A stretch of DNA of 64,000 bases from Cercospora beticola (Eukaryota > Ascomycota > Dothideomycetes > Mycosphaerellales > Mycosphaerellaceae), in assembly GCF_033473495.1 (NCBI RefSeq), contig NC_088936.1, positions 682,001 to 746,000 of the forward strand. The letters are read 5' to 3'. The first letter of the stretch is position 1. Every line of letters starts with the position of its first letter. Below are positions 25,901 to 38,300 of this stretch, one piece after another. The notes beneath the pieces were generated by a model that worked only from the letters and a program-made list of their open reading frames with translations, searched no databases and was not told the origin of the DNA. Made by a program: the position numbers and the translations under genes.

Positions 25901-28450
25901 CTATCCGAGTATTAGAATAGAGCTAATTATAACTCCTAGTTATAAGTCTAAGGTACTAATAATATTAGAGTAGTATACGAAGCGACGCTAACGTAGCTCT
26001 ATAGCCGATATTACTTATAATATCCTATAGCTCTTCGTTAAGCAAATTTAAAGAAATATTTAGGAAATAGAATCGGACTATTAGTAGGAAGGCGAATAAA
26101 CTTACTAGGCTATATAGAGCGCAAGTCTACCTTATAGTCCTATTCTATAGATAGCTCTATATCTATAGCTCCTATAGTATATAAGCCTAGCTACTATTAT
26201 AGAAGGATATTATATACGTAAGATATAAGCCTCGGCGAAATATAAATCGGTTCTTTAAATATATATATAATAATAGAAGTCTTAAGTAATACTCTATACG
26301 ACGTCGGCCTTAAGCGTAGTAAAGAGGTAACTAATTCTCCTAAACGCTACTTAAGAGCTTTATCGACCGAGCTATATACGTAATTTAGTATAAAAGTTTA
26401 GTATACTAGACTTCTATAAGTTAGAGAAGACGTACTATAACCGATTTTAAGTTCCTTAGATTATAATATAGAGCGCTCCTAATTACTTTAGCCTAGCCTA
26501 AACTAGATATATTAGGTTTAGATAGAGCTTCTTATATAGGCTAAGTTAATACGTTACTAAATCTATACGTCTTAACTTAGTTATAGTAGTAGATTTACGA
26601 TTTTATCGAGAGGTAGAGATATAGACGACTAGGAATAATATGCCTCTAGATAGTATTATAGCGATATAAGATAGGTCTAATATATTATTAGAGAGGAATA
26701 TAACTTCTACTCGGCTAGAACGCTATAACCGATATACTACTAGTAGCGCGCTTATTAGAGCGTCGAATAGATCTACTATAGTAGGTCGAGTAGAAGCTAT
26801 ATTCCTAACCTAATACTATATAATATCTAATTTATATAACTATAATCTTAGCTAGAGGTATATTACCTTCTATCGTTTATATTTTCCTATATAGATATAA
26901 GTATACTTAATAAGGTTACCTAATCCTACTAATCTAGTTTTAGAAGGAAGTAACTTACTTATAATTATACTTAGAGAGACTTATTTATATATCTAATAAT
27001 ATATATAATATAGTCTTTGTAGATAGTCTTAAAAGAACTATACGATATTTAAGTCCTCTAAAATACTTCTTTAACTTTAACTAGTATAAATATTTATACT
27101 ATCTAAATAACTAAAGCGTATTTTAGATAGTAGTCTTATCTAGCTACCTAGAAACGAGCAACTTACTAGTAAAGCTAAAGCTATAGAACTTATATACTCT
27201 ATTTTTACTAGGAAACTAAAAGCGCCTTAGTAGACTAGAATTTTCTAGTATAGGATAATATAGATTTTATACCTATCTACTCTATAAATTTTAATCGGCT
27301 TATTCTAGTACTAGATTACTACTTTAGCTTCTAAGCCTAGGATAGTATTTACTATCTAGATATCTTAGTCCTTCCTCTCTATATTAGTATCTTATATATT
27401 TAGTTCCTACTACGCTAGCTCTAGCCTATTTATATAGAGGAAGTCTTCGCTTTTAATTCTCTAGATTTCTAACTATATATCGCTTACTTACTATAGTAGG
27501 CGGTCCTATACTTCGTTAGTATACTCTAGAAGTATCTATTTATACCTACGACTATATAGAGGTATATAATAGAAGTTTATAAGCAAGATAGTAAATACTA
27601 GAAACTTTTACTAAGATATTTAATTATATATAAAAGAAAAAATATCGCTAACTAAATAGTCTCTCTTACTCTATTATAATCTATAAGCGTACGTCTAAAG
27701 GGTATAATATCCTAATATTATATATAATCCGTTCGCTAGCTTACCTCTCTACGATAAATAAGTAGATACTAGCCGAGAGTAGCCTCTATATCCGTTCTAG
27801 CTTTATAGTAGTATAATAAGGCTCGAGGAGCTACTATTATTATACTAGCTTATATATACGTCGACTAAAGAGCTAATTATAGATAATTTAAGATTAATTA
27901 TTAGAAATCTCGTCGTATCTCTTATAGAAGTTACTAGATTACTCTTAGTAGTAACTTTAAATATAACGTTATACTCTACTAGTAATAGTTTTACGTTAGG
28001 ATCCTCGATCTTACTTCGGTTTATAGAAGCGAGATATATTACGTTCTAGCCTAAAGGAATTATAGGAATATTCCTCGTACGATAAGTAAGCTCTCTATAT
28101 AGTAAATTAAGCTTCTTACCGAAGTTATTTTCTATAACTATATACCTACTATATAATAAGTACGTTCTCTTATCTTTTATTTTAGTAATATCGGCTTAAA
28201 TATCTATAGACCTAGAAGTACTTAGAGTAAGAATAAGAATACTCGGATTAATATAGATAATTACGTACCTTTCTAAAATTATACTATTAAGAACTTATAG
28301 TAATACTATCCTACTATCCGGCTTTTATATAAACTATATAATAGAGTAGTCTTCTAAGTATAAGCTTATTATAGTCGCTACTAGGATTAATAAGAATCTA
28401 TATATAGACTCTCTACTCTATCTATTAGTAACTATTAAGGTTATATTACG
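25900..28450. other. RIP-saturated DNA, no gene assigned
   Basis: No domain recognised on either strand. Composition and stop density are like neighbouring dead elements. Confidence 0.55.
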
Positions 28451-30340
28451 AAATAATTCGGTATTATTAAAAGCTAGAAAGTCTATTAATAGTATAGTCC
28501 TAGCTTCGTATACTAAGAGAGTATTTACGAGACTACTACTCTACTACTACGTCGATACTAATATCCTCTAGATAGTATCTATACTATTACTAAAAGGAAG
28601 TAGTATAGCCGTATAAACTAGTCGTTATCTAATCTCGGACGCGCTCTAAGATAGGCTAGTAGAGCGTAAGAGAGTAGCGTAGCTAGCGATATATACTAAG
28701 AAGACTAAAGTACCTAAGAACGTACTATATCTACTAGTACTCCTAGGTATAGTAGATCGAATCCCGCCCTCTATACCTATTAGTAAAGGTAGAGTAGAAA
28801 GATCTCCGGATAGACTCTAAGATCTATTAATATTAATTATACTTAGAGAGTAGTATAGATTTTTATATACTTAGAAAGAGAGTAATAATATAAAGTTAGA
28901 ATCTATCTTTAGGACTAAAGTTATAGCTATAGTAGCTATATTTGCTAGTTCGTAACCGTCTAAAGCGAGTAAGCTCCCGGTACCTTTAATTCCTAGTACT
29001 ATATTATCGTACTAAAACAGATCCTAATTACTTATAGTTATATTATCGAATATAAGAGTATACTTAGCTCTATTAGTAGCTACTTTATCTAATTTCTACT
29101 AGATCGAGTATTCTCTACGAGATATTAGTATAATATAGCTATTATAGTCTAGTTTTATAGCGCCTAGATCTTCTAGCTTATATATATTATAGAAAGCTAG
29201 ATAAGTTATAGCCGATATATATATTAGAAGCGATTCTAGAAACCTACTTAGTAGAGCGGGCAACTACTTAAACTAGAATATATATTCTATACTTCTGCTT
29301 ATATAATTCGCTTAGGCTACTAGATTAGACTTAACTACGTAGTCGCTATATACTATACCTACTAAAAGTACTCCTATAGTAGTAGATAGCAGGATAGCTA
29401 AAAAAGGACCTATTAGGCTATAATTCCCGGTAGAAACTATATAAATTATACGATCCTCTTCCTAAACTTAATATATAATTTCTAAAACTAGGTCGTTTAT
29501 AAAGGAACTATAGCCGTTAGATAAAGATAGCGAGATAATATCGACGTTCCGAGAGTAGGCTAATAAGATAGCTTCGATTAAAATATTATTATTAAACCTT
29601 ATAGTTTCTCTATAGCTCCCGACTCGATAATACTCTAGCTTAGCTCTAGGAGTAATACTTTAGAAGCCTACCTCTATTTAACTACCTATAATAAGTACTA
29701 AAACGTAGGTACTATATATAGAGTATTCGGTATATATATCGCTATTAGGCGTTAGTTTATTAATTCTAGGTAAGAAGTTATCGCTAACGAGATCTATTAT
29801 AAAGCGTATAATAGAGTTATTCTAGAGTCTACGATAGAAGACTAGGTAGTTATAGTCTAAACCTCTATCTATAATAGTAATAGTTACTCTTTTCTCTATA
29901 ATTTGTTATATATATAATTAATTAATACTAGTATAGTTAAATATAATATCTACGACATTTTAAATATTACTTCTACGTTACTATTTCTTACTATATTATA
30001 GAGTTAGTTATCCGCTCGGTAAGTCTACTATTCTAGGCTATCTTATATAGTCCTCTTCTAGGCTTTACCTAAAGAGTAGAGCTACTAGAGCCGACTTAGG
30101 AACATACTAGATATATATTAAACTAGATAGCTAGCTCGATATATAAGTTTTAAAAGTAGCTAGGTTTCGCCTATTACGAGTATCGAGCTTAATTACTAGT
30201 CTATAGAATAGTAGGCTATAAATAAGCCGCTTTCGAACGATAACGTTAGTATTAGCGTCTACGTATAGCGCGTTAACTCGTTATAAGATATTTTGCGCTT
30301 ACCGGACTTTCTAGATTATTATTAGCTATATCGGCGCCTA
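28450..30340 (-). pseudogene. Subtilisin-like serine protease (S8) with PA insertion, RIP relic
   Basis: Reading the minus strand through stops gives a long substitution-only frame with subtilase landmarks in order. The Asp motif TIIDRGLDYN is at ~29,875-29,845. The His region IYSTYV is at ~29,718-29,700, where HGTHV is expected and both His read Tyr. VDIISLSLSNGYSSF is at ~29,560-29,515, IVSTGNYSLIGP (SAGN-like) at ~29,440-29,405, and a GTL at ~28,715-28,707 stands where GTS is expected, so the nucleophile Ser (TCA) is now TTA. Between them, at ~29,200-29,000, lies a PA-like stretch with LISRREYSIQQKLDKVATN. A propeptide-like segment lies above 29,900. Family members are secreted proteases. 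The residue changes and stop codons make this copy dead. The ends are approximate. Confidence 0.62.
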
Positions 30341-31313
30341 TTAGTTATTAATATATATATACTAGCTAATTCGAATTTAAGAACGATCTTATAGCTATAG
30401 GAGCTATAAATTATAAGGCTATAAATTAATAATAACTAGGTTAATAGAGGTATAATATAACTACTACCTTACTATTACTAAGGTATATACTCTATAAGAA
30501 GAATAGAATATAGAATTTTAGTAGATAGCTATATATTATCCCTACTATATAGAACGGTCGAGCGCTTTAGCGACTAGCTATAAGCCTAAATCTAGTAAAG
30601 TATAAACCTACTTTTAAGATAGAGAAGATAAAGTATCGAGAACTCGAAGCTTATTAGGTACTTATTACTACCTTCTCGATCTTCTTATAGAGTAGCTCTC
30701 TATAACTATACTCGAAAGCGAGTTTAGATACTAGGATTTTATAATTCCTCTTAGAGAGTACGCCGTCTTCTACCTAAGCGACTATATCGGACTTTTACTA
30801 GTTACGTATATATATATAGATAATATTCTAATCTCTATTCCTACCTTCTAATCTACTTAGTATATTCTCTCTAGACCTAAGTAGATCTATTAGCTCTATA
30901 CGACTTCACGACTTCTAAACTACTAGCTTAAACTATATTTAGCGTTTACTTAGACGTAGATCCTCTATCTTCGTCTATAACTTTCGTATTACTAGTATTA
31001 TTACTATCCGTTTCGAAGCTATAGAAACTAATTATCTATCTATAGGCTATAAATAGAGACCTCTTTATCTATATAATAACTTAGACTTAAGCTCGCGGAC
31101 TAAAATATACGTAGTCGAAGCGTATATACCTAAAGTAGTAGTCTAATAGAAATAGATACTAATAATAATATAGTAAGTAAAGAAGTAAGCTTTATTATAA
31201 CTTTACTATCTATACTATAAATTATTTAGTAGGTACTAATTCTAGTACGATAGTATTAGTAAAAGAGGAAAGAGAAAATATATTCTATAGCGACTTCCTA
31301 AATATATTTATAG
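30340..31313. other. RIP-saturated DNA, no gene assigned
   Basis: Between the protease relic and the long-TIR element. No motif was recognised on either strand. Confidence 0.5.
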
Positions 31314-31436
31314 GTATACTACTCTCTAGTTCGAGGTAACTCGAAAGTTAAAGGCTAACTACTTTACGAATCTCGGCTTACTATTCGAAAATTATAGGAA
31401 AGCTTAGAATAAAGCTAATTTAGGTATTATAGTTTA

Positions 31437-31585
31437 TTCTAACCTATAGCTATAGAAGCTTATTATAGCTTATAGTAAGCTATAGTTATAGAAGCTTATT
31501 AGCTTAAGTATTATAGCTTATTATAACCTATAGCTATAGAAGCTTATTAGCTTAAGTATTATAGCTTATAGTAAGCTATAGTTAT
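31437..31585. repeat. Subterminal repeats in the left inverted repeat
   Basis: The block containing tatagctatagaagcttatt and agcttaagtattatagctta recurs at a ~75-bp spacing. The right arm has fewer copies (~34,915-34,990). Subterminal repeats are common transposase-binding sites in DNA transposons. Confidence 0.55.
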
Positions 31586-33973
31586 AGAAGCTTAGATAGT
31601 CGTAATACTACCTACTACTTAAGCCTAATCTCTTATATAGTTTTAAGTATTATAATTCGGACGTTTTAGATTTATACTTATACTAGGTAGAGGAGCTTAA
31701 AGCTAGGACCTATAGATCGATAACGAGGCAGTTAAAGTACCTTACCGATTAGTAGATAGAGAGTAATATATAGATATACTAGAGTAAGGTAGCTCTATAT
31801 AGAAATATAGCTATAAAAGATAATTATATATCTAGAAATAAGAACGTAGGAATAGTTAGATTTAACTATAATATAGTATAGCTCCTATATCTATAAAGTA
31901 AAGTCTAGAGATATATATTATAAGAGAGAAGCTTATAGAAATATATATAGAACGTCTTAATCGAAGCTATAATATTAGACTAATATAATCGTATAATATA
32001 TATCTAAGTAATATAAGAGTACGTTATTCTTTATAATATCTAGAAAAGGTTATTCTTATTTTCTTATAACCTATTACTTTAGTCTAGTACGAGTTCGAAA
32101 GTTAGGGAAAATAGTATAGAAATAATAAGGCGAGATAATAGTTCTAAGTATATCGATAAGAGTAGAGATCTACTAGGAATAGAAAATTAGATCGAATATT
32201 AGTATAGTTATAGCCTATTTAAGAAGAAAATACTATTTATAAAGGAAGTTTTAGCTTCGATAATTACTACTTCGCTCTACTAGATCGCTATTTTTATAAT
32301 CGTATAGCGCGACTTAGATCGAGCTATACTATTCTCTTTTTTACTAATAATACTAAATATTCTATAAAATTATAGTAACTCTACTAAGGAAGCTATAGGC
32401 GCTAGATATAATTTCGAGCTATAGTTCTTTTCCTAGATACTAGAGCTATATTTTAATTCTCCTCTTAATAAGGATTTTATCGAGCGCTAGACGTTTTAAA
32501 GTAAAGATATCGGTACTTATTATTAAGACTCGAAAGGTTAAGTCGAACTCTTATTCTCTAATATACTTATAGGTACTCGCGACCTTATCTATACTACCTA
32601 GAGATAGTACTACTAGTATTATATCTATAGAGTATATAGAGTAATTCGTATTCTTAATAGAAGCTTAAAACTTACTATACTTATACTAATAACTAAACAG
32701 AACTTAGATATAGATTACCGGCGCTACTACGATAAAGTTATCGTAGATCTACTATAGTATACGTAGAAATATATTAATATCGAGTTATATATTAGATTCT
32801 AAACCTATATTACTAAAGGTATCTAGTAAGCCGAGCAAAGTAATAAAGCATTATATATAAAATAAGATCTAGTCTCTACTATTCTTATCTATAAACTATA
32901 TCTCTTTAGCGAAATCGAAAGTATTAGTATATTAGTAATAGATATATATTATTTCTAATCCTAGAGTATTGCTATTATTTAAGATATTCGTCCGTTCTCT
33001 CTTCTAATTAGTCTCTTCTAATAATAGATTACTAGTATATATAATACTATTATAGAGGTACTCGAAATAATAGAATATATACTTAATATTATAGTATATA
33101 AAAACCTCGTAGTTCGTAAAATAGTATCCTATTAATATATCTATAATTAAGTACTAAATAAGCTACTTTAGTATCTTAACTAGAAGAAATTATTTACTTA
33201 TATAACCTACTAGATAATATAGCTAATAGAATACTATAATTTTATAATATTCTATAATTTCGTTAGTAAAAGAATTTTGTTCTTATAGTAGCGCTAGAAG
33301 AATATTAGTATATTAATCTAGCCTAGGTATATAAATAAAACCTCTACTATCTAAGTAGTAGTATATTAGCGTCTAGCTATATAGCTTTAATAGCGCTAGA
33401 TATATATAGAAAGAGAGTATTCTAGTTACGTAGAATATACTTCTAATCTTCTAGCAATATATTAATATATATACGAAAATTATTATTACTCTAAAACTAT
33501 ATAGTATATAGATAGGCTATAGTCTAATTATTAGTTACTAGTCTAGTAGAATAATAAACTAATAATATTACTCTTAGGAATAAAGCTATTTATCTCTTAA
33601 CTAGTATATCTACTTACTATATTTTAATAGATATATCGAGTCCTAGAATATAATAAGATAGAGAGATCTAAAAGAATAACTATAAGGATAAAATAGAATA
33701 TAAAGCTATTCGCGAGCCTATACTACCTACTCTAGCGCTATTCTACTAGAATATTCTTCTTTTTATTCTTAGCTTCTATTAATAATAAAGACTCTATACT
33801 TATAGTAGTATCTTATACGCCTCGCGCTATAGTAAAGAGATTAGTCGCTATTTATACTAGTTTAGAGCGCTAATAGTCTATATACTACTTATAGATAGTA
33901 TCCCTAAAAGCGTAATTTATTACTCTTTATAAAAGTCTACTATATAACTATATAGATAGAATAGATCTCTACT

Positions 33974-34640
33974 TATAAGAGCGGGTTACGTAGTAATATA
34001 CTAAAGATTTATAACCTAGAGCTGTCCGTACTTACTAAGCTCGGATATTATACCTTTTTAGCCGAGGAGCAACGAAATAAAGCTCTAGGATTTCGCTATT
34101 ATAAGAATATCCGAGCTTAACGGTTCTACTATAGGTTCGGCCGGATTCGGTATCTCGGTATATCCGAGGTCTTCGGTTCGATCCTCGCTCGGAGCTAAAA
34201 AGCGGAGTTAAAATTGCGTCGGTATACGTACTAAGGCTAAATGTCTTAGCACTAGACGACGTATATAGATTTGCCTTATTATATACTCGTATTACGTAAC
34301 TAGGTTCTGCACGCGTGCGACCTATATACTTCCGCAGTCCCTTACCTATCGCTTTAGAGTTAATATAACTTAGTAAGCACTCTTAGTTACGTAATATGCT
34401 GCGGCCTCTAAGTACGTAATCCGGGCTTAGCGCTAGGGCGTCGCCTTCCGAGGGAAGGGGATAGTTGTAAGAGCGGGTTACGTAATGTCACGTGTGTCAC
34501 GTGATGTCACGTGATGCCTAGGTCACGTGGTAACATGCTGAAGATTTATAACCTAGAGCTGTCCGTGCTTACTAAGCTCGGACATTATACCTTTTTAGCC
34601 GAAAGGTAACGAAATAAAGCTCTAGGATTTCGCTATTATA
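33974..34640 (+). mobile_element. 667-bp LTR mini-element (TRIM-like) with 5-bp TSD
   Basis: The 5' LTR (33,974-34,103) and 3' LTR (34,466-34,640) share tRtaagagcgggttacgta at the start, a long common body and ctattata at the end (ancestral TG...CA). The target duplication ctact lies at 33,969-33,973 and 34,641-34,645. A polypurine tract (gagggaagggga, ~34,450) precedes the 3' LTR. The 362-bp interior has no coding capacity, so the element needs another element's enzymes. It contains GGTTCGATCC, like a Pol III B box, and the 7-bp pair TCCGAGC/GCTCGGA 84 bp apart. It keeps far more CpA/TpG than its host. Confidence 0.8.
34488..34535. repeat. Array of CACGTG palindromes in the 3' LTR
   Basis: Four CACGTG hexamers occur within ~48 bp, mostly as tGTCACGTG units. 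The matching stretch is missing from the 5' LTR, which jumps from gttacgta to RIP-altered gtaatatac. CACGTG is the core site for bHLH factors such as Cbf1/Pho4-type proteins, so it may act as an LTR enhancer; that role is inferred. Confidence 0.75.
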
Positions 34641-35117
34641 CTACTATAGAGAGTCTACTTATTCCTAGGCGTATAATCGTCTTTTATAGCTATATTTCTA
34701 TATAGAGCTACCTTGCTCTAGTATATCTATATATTACTCTCTATCTACTAATTAGTAAGGTACTTTAACTACCTCGTTATCGATCTATAGGTCCTAGCTT
34801 TAAGCTTCTCTATCTAGTATAAGTATAAACCTAAAACGTCCGAATTATAATATCTAAAACTATATAAGAGATAAGGCTTAAGTAGTAGATAGTATTATAA
34901 CTATCTAAGCTTCTATAACTATAGCTTACTATAAGCTATAATACTTAAACTAATAAGCTTCTATAGCTATAGGTTAGAATAAGCTATAATACCTAAATTA
35001 GCTTTATTCTAAGCTTTCCTATAATTTTCGAATAGTAAGCCGAGATTCGTAAAGTAGTTAGCTTTTAACTTTCGGGTTACCTTATACTTCGTCCTATAGT
35101 AGTATATTTATAATTAC

Positions 35118-35311
35118 TATTAGAGCTAGGAGTATATAGCTCGAGAGGTATAGCTTATTAGGCGTTAAGGTATAACGGCTAGTACTACTTATACTTAGCG
35201 TAGGATAAAAGTATATAGAACGTATATAAACTAAGAGGCAAGAATTATTCTTAATATCTCTAGATAGGGAGTCTAGAAGCGCTTAATATATTACTATGTT
35301 CTACTCTTATA
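35118..35311 (+). repeat. Gypsy-1 5' LTR
   Basis: 194 bp, about 95% matching 41,730-41,923; the differences are mainly transitions, as RIP predicts. Confidence 0.85.
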
Positions 35312-35329
35312 ATTATAATTCTTCTACCT

Positions 35330-38300
35330 TATCGAGAGTAGCGATCTATTAAGGCCTATTATACTTATACGAAACGTATCTGCCTAGTAGACTAATTACG
35401 ACGACGATATACTAAACGATAGATAGCTATTAGGCTATATCGAAGAGATATTAGAATCCGGAATAGTATAAGCTAAAGAGGAATAGGATAAGAATATAGA
35501 TAATACCGATAACGCTAGTAATATATATATAATACGTAGGCGCCTCTAAGCTAAAAATAATATATTATACGAATAGCTAGAGATCTATACTCTTAAGGCT
35601 AAGAACGAACGCTTACTAAGAGAGATATAGATAATTAAATTACTAGTATAGCTAAGCGCGATAGCGCTAGGCCTTAGATAGCTAATACCTTAGTAAGGCG
35701 ACGCGTCTATAAGTTATACGAGTAGCGTACGTTCCGAAAGCGACGAGTATAGCTTATACGAGTCTATTAAGCTACGTACGCCTAAGCTCTTTAAGAGTAA
35801 GACTATAAAGGAGATATATAAATTTATCTATACTTTCGAAGTAAACTTTATAGCTATACTAAAGAGGTTTCCGACAGATTACTAGAAGGTAATTATAGGT
35901 ATTATATACCTCGTAGGCGAAGCGTAAGAGGTATAGTATAATAAATACCTAGGCGTTCTACTTATAGGATATACCTAGTCTTAGTTCTATTAATTCCTAT
36001 ATAATATCGTCGGGGAATAAGCGAACTATATACTTCTCGTAACTATAGAATACGAGAATATACGCTAGAGTAAGAGCTAGAGTATATAATAGTTCGTAAT
36101 AGACCTTAGTAACCTAGAGTCTTAGTTAGGTAATTATACTAAGGCGTAGCTAGTATACTAGTTCCTTATAAAACTAAAGCTATTACTACGTAAGGATATT
36201 ATTAAGAACTATATTATCTCTAATAAGTATACTAACCTTATCGCTCTAGTAAGGTACCTCGAGTAAGCTAAGAAAGCTATACCTCGTAAGCCGTATTATA
36301 GTAATACCGAGAATAAGTAGGCTAAGCGTAAGTATACTAATAGTAACGCTTCTTATAAAGGAGCCTCTAGTTCGACTAGCGGCTAATATAATACCTATAG
36401 TAGTAAGCCGAAGAGTAAATATAGAGATAAAGGTAAGAGTAAGAGTTAGTAACTAACGTACTACGTATATAACGAGGTTAGCTATATTAGTTCTAACTAC
36501 CTAAATTCTAAGAAAGATAGTAATAAGCCGGCTATTCGTAGAGTAACTATAGTAAAGGAGCGGAGAGCGAAAAAAGCTAAGGCGCTAGAGATAACGCGCG
36601 AGTTACCGGCGCTAAACTAGATAGCGATAACTCTCTACTAGTCTAGAGTATACTAGCGATATATATAGAAGAAGAAGTCGAAACGTAGTTAGATAGTAAG
36701 CTAGCTACTTTCCTTCTCGACGATACTATAGATATTAATATAATATTAAGGGCCTTTATACTATAGTATAACCTACTAATAAGGCCGAATATAGCTCTAC
36801 TGCTAATTACTACCTTTATAGGTAAATTAGGGCACTATTATAGTACGTACTATATATATATATAGATTATAGACTCTAGTAGTAAGGAGTAATCTATAGG
36901 TAGTATCTTCTATATATATAATATACTAACTCCTAACGTAATCTTAAGCTATCTATAGCGACGTACTTAGCGTATACTAGCTAGTAGCGCTATAGATAAA
37001 TAGCTATATAGTAACGATCGTTTTAGTAAGTTCGAAGTCCGAGAAGCCTATAAGTTCTTTAAGGATCTTTAGAAGGTACTAGTAGTATTTATAGTAAGCC
37101 TAAGTAAGATAGGCGATAAGGTTAAGCCTATCTCTAAGGAGTTCTATTATTTTAATAATATTCTTAATCCGATAGAGGAAATAAGAAGCAAGCTAGTTAA
37201 TAGCGTAGAGTATATAATTAACCTATAGCCTAGAACTATACTACTATTCTATCTACTATATTACTAGTCGGAGCGAGAATTAGACGAGCTTAAGGAGTAC
37301 CTAAAAATAGGACTCGAGTACGATTAGATCGAGCGTTCTAATAGTAAGGTAGGTACGCCTATCCTATTCGTACTAAAGAAGAATAGTAAGCTATAGTTAT
37401 ATATCGACTACTATAGGCTAAATCAGATTACTATTAAGAACCGGTATCTACTACTTCTAATTAGTAAGACGCTAGATAGGCTTATAGAAGCTATATAGTT
37501 TATGTCCTTAGACTTAGCCGATATATACTACTATATTCGGATTAAGCTAAGTAACTACTAGAAGACTACGTTTCGTATACGCTATAGCTATTTCTAGTAT
37601 AAGGTAATACTCTTCGGCTTAACGAATATACTAGCGACGTTCTAAGTATATATTAACCGTACGCTAGTAGAGCTAGTCGATATAAGCTATATAGTATACT
37701 TAGACAATATCCTAATCTATAGTAGAATACGCGAGAGATATATACGAGACGTATACGCTATACTTAAGAGGCTCTATAAGTTTAGACTCTATATATAGCG
37801 TTCTAAGTATAAGTTCTTCTAGAAAAAAGTCGACTTCCTTAGATTTATAGTAACTACTAGTAGCGTTACGATAGACCTAAGTAGAGTAGCTATAATCGCC
37901 TTATAGCTAACTCTAACTATACTAATAGAGATTTAATCCTTTCTTAGATTCGCGAACTTCTACTATCGATTTATCTTTAGATATTCGAGAGTTATAGTAC
38001 TTTTAATAGCGCTATTAAAGAGTATAAAGGATAGAAAGAAGCTAGAGCTAATTAAGTAGAGAGCAGCTAAGGAGTAGGCGTTCTATAAGCTAAAGAATCG
38101 ATTTTAGACTATACTACTACTAAGACACTTTAACCCTATACTATACCTACGAGTCGAAACCGACGCTTCCGACTTTATAGTAGCCGGTATCCTAAGCTAA
38201 CTATTCGAAGCGGAATAGTATCTAATTGCCTTCTTCTTATAGAAAATAATTAACGCTAAATATAACTATAAGGTTTATAATAAGGAACTACTCGTAGTAG

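Larger units (their letters stand above)
31314..35106. mobile_element. Long-terminal-inverted-repeat element, RIP-saturated
   Basis: 31,314-31,843 and 34,650-35,106 are inverted copies. For example ggtagctctatatagaaata at ~31,788 is repeated in reverse complement at ~34,690, and ggtaactcgaaagtt (~31,334) mirrors aactttcgggttacc (~35,067). The left arm is longer because of extra subterminal repeats. The interior (~31,850-33,970) gives no recognisable transposase, so the superfamily is unassigned. A 667-bp LTR mini-element sits inside, and a gypsy element inserted 12 bp beyond the right arm. Confidence 0.65.

Noticed and set aside
34110..34193. Calling the TRIM interior a tRNA gene
   Set aside because: The 7-bp ends and B-box-like motif are present, but the T-arm cannot be folded with normal spacing, so it is reported only as tRNA-like.
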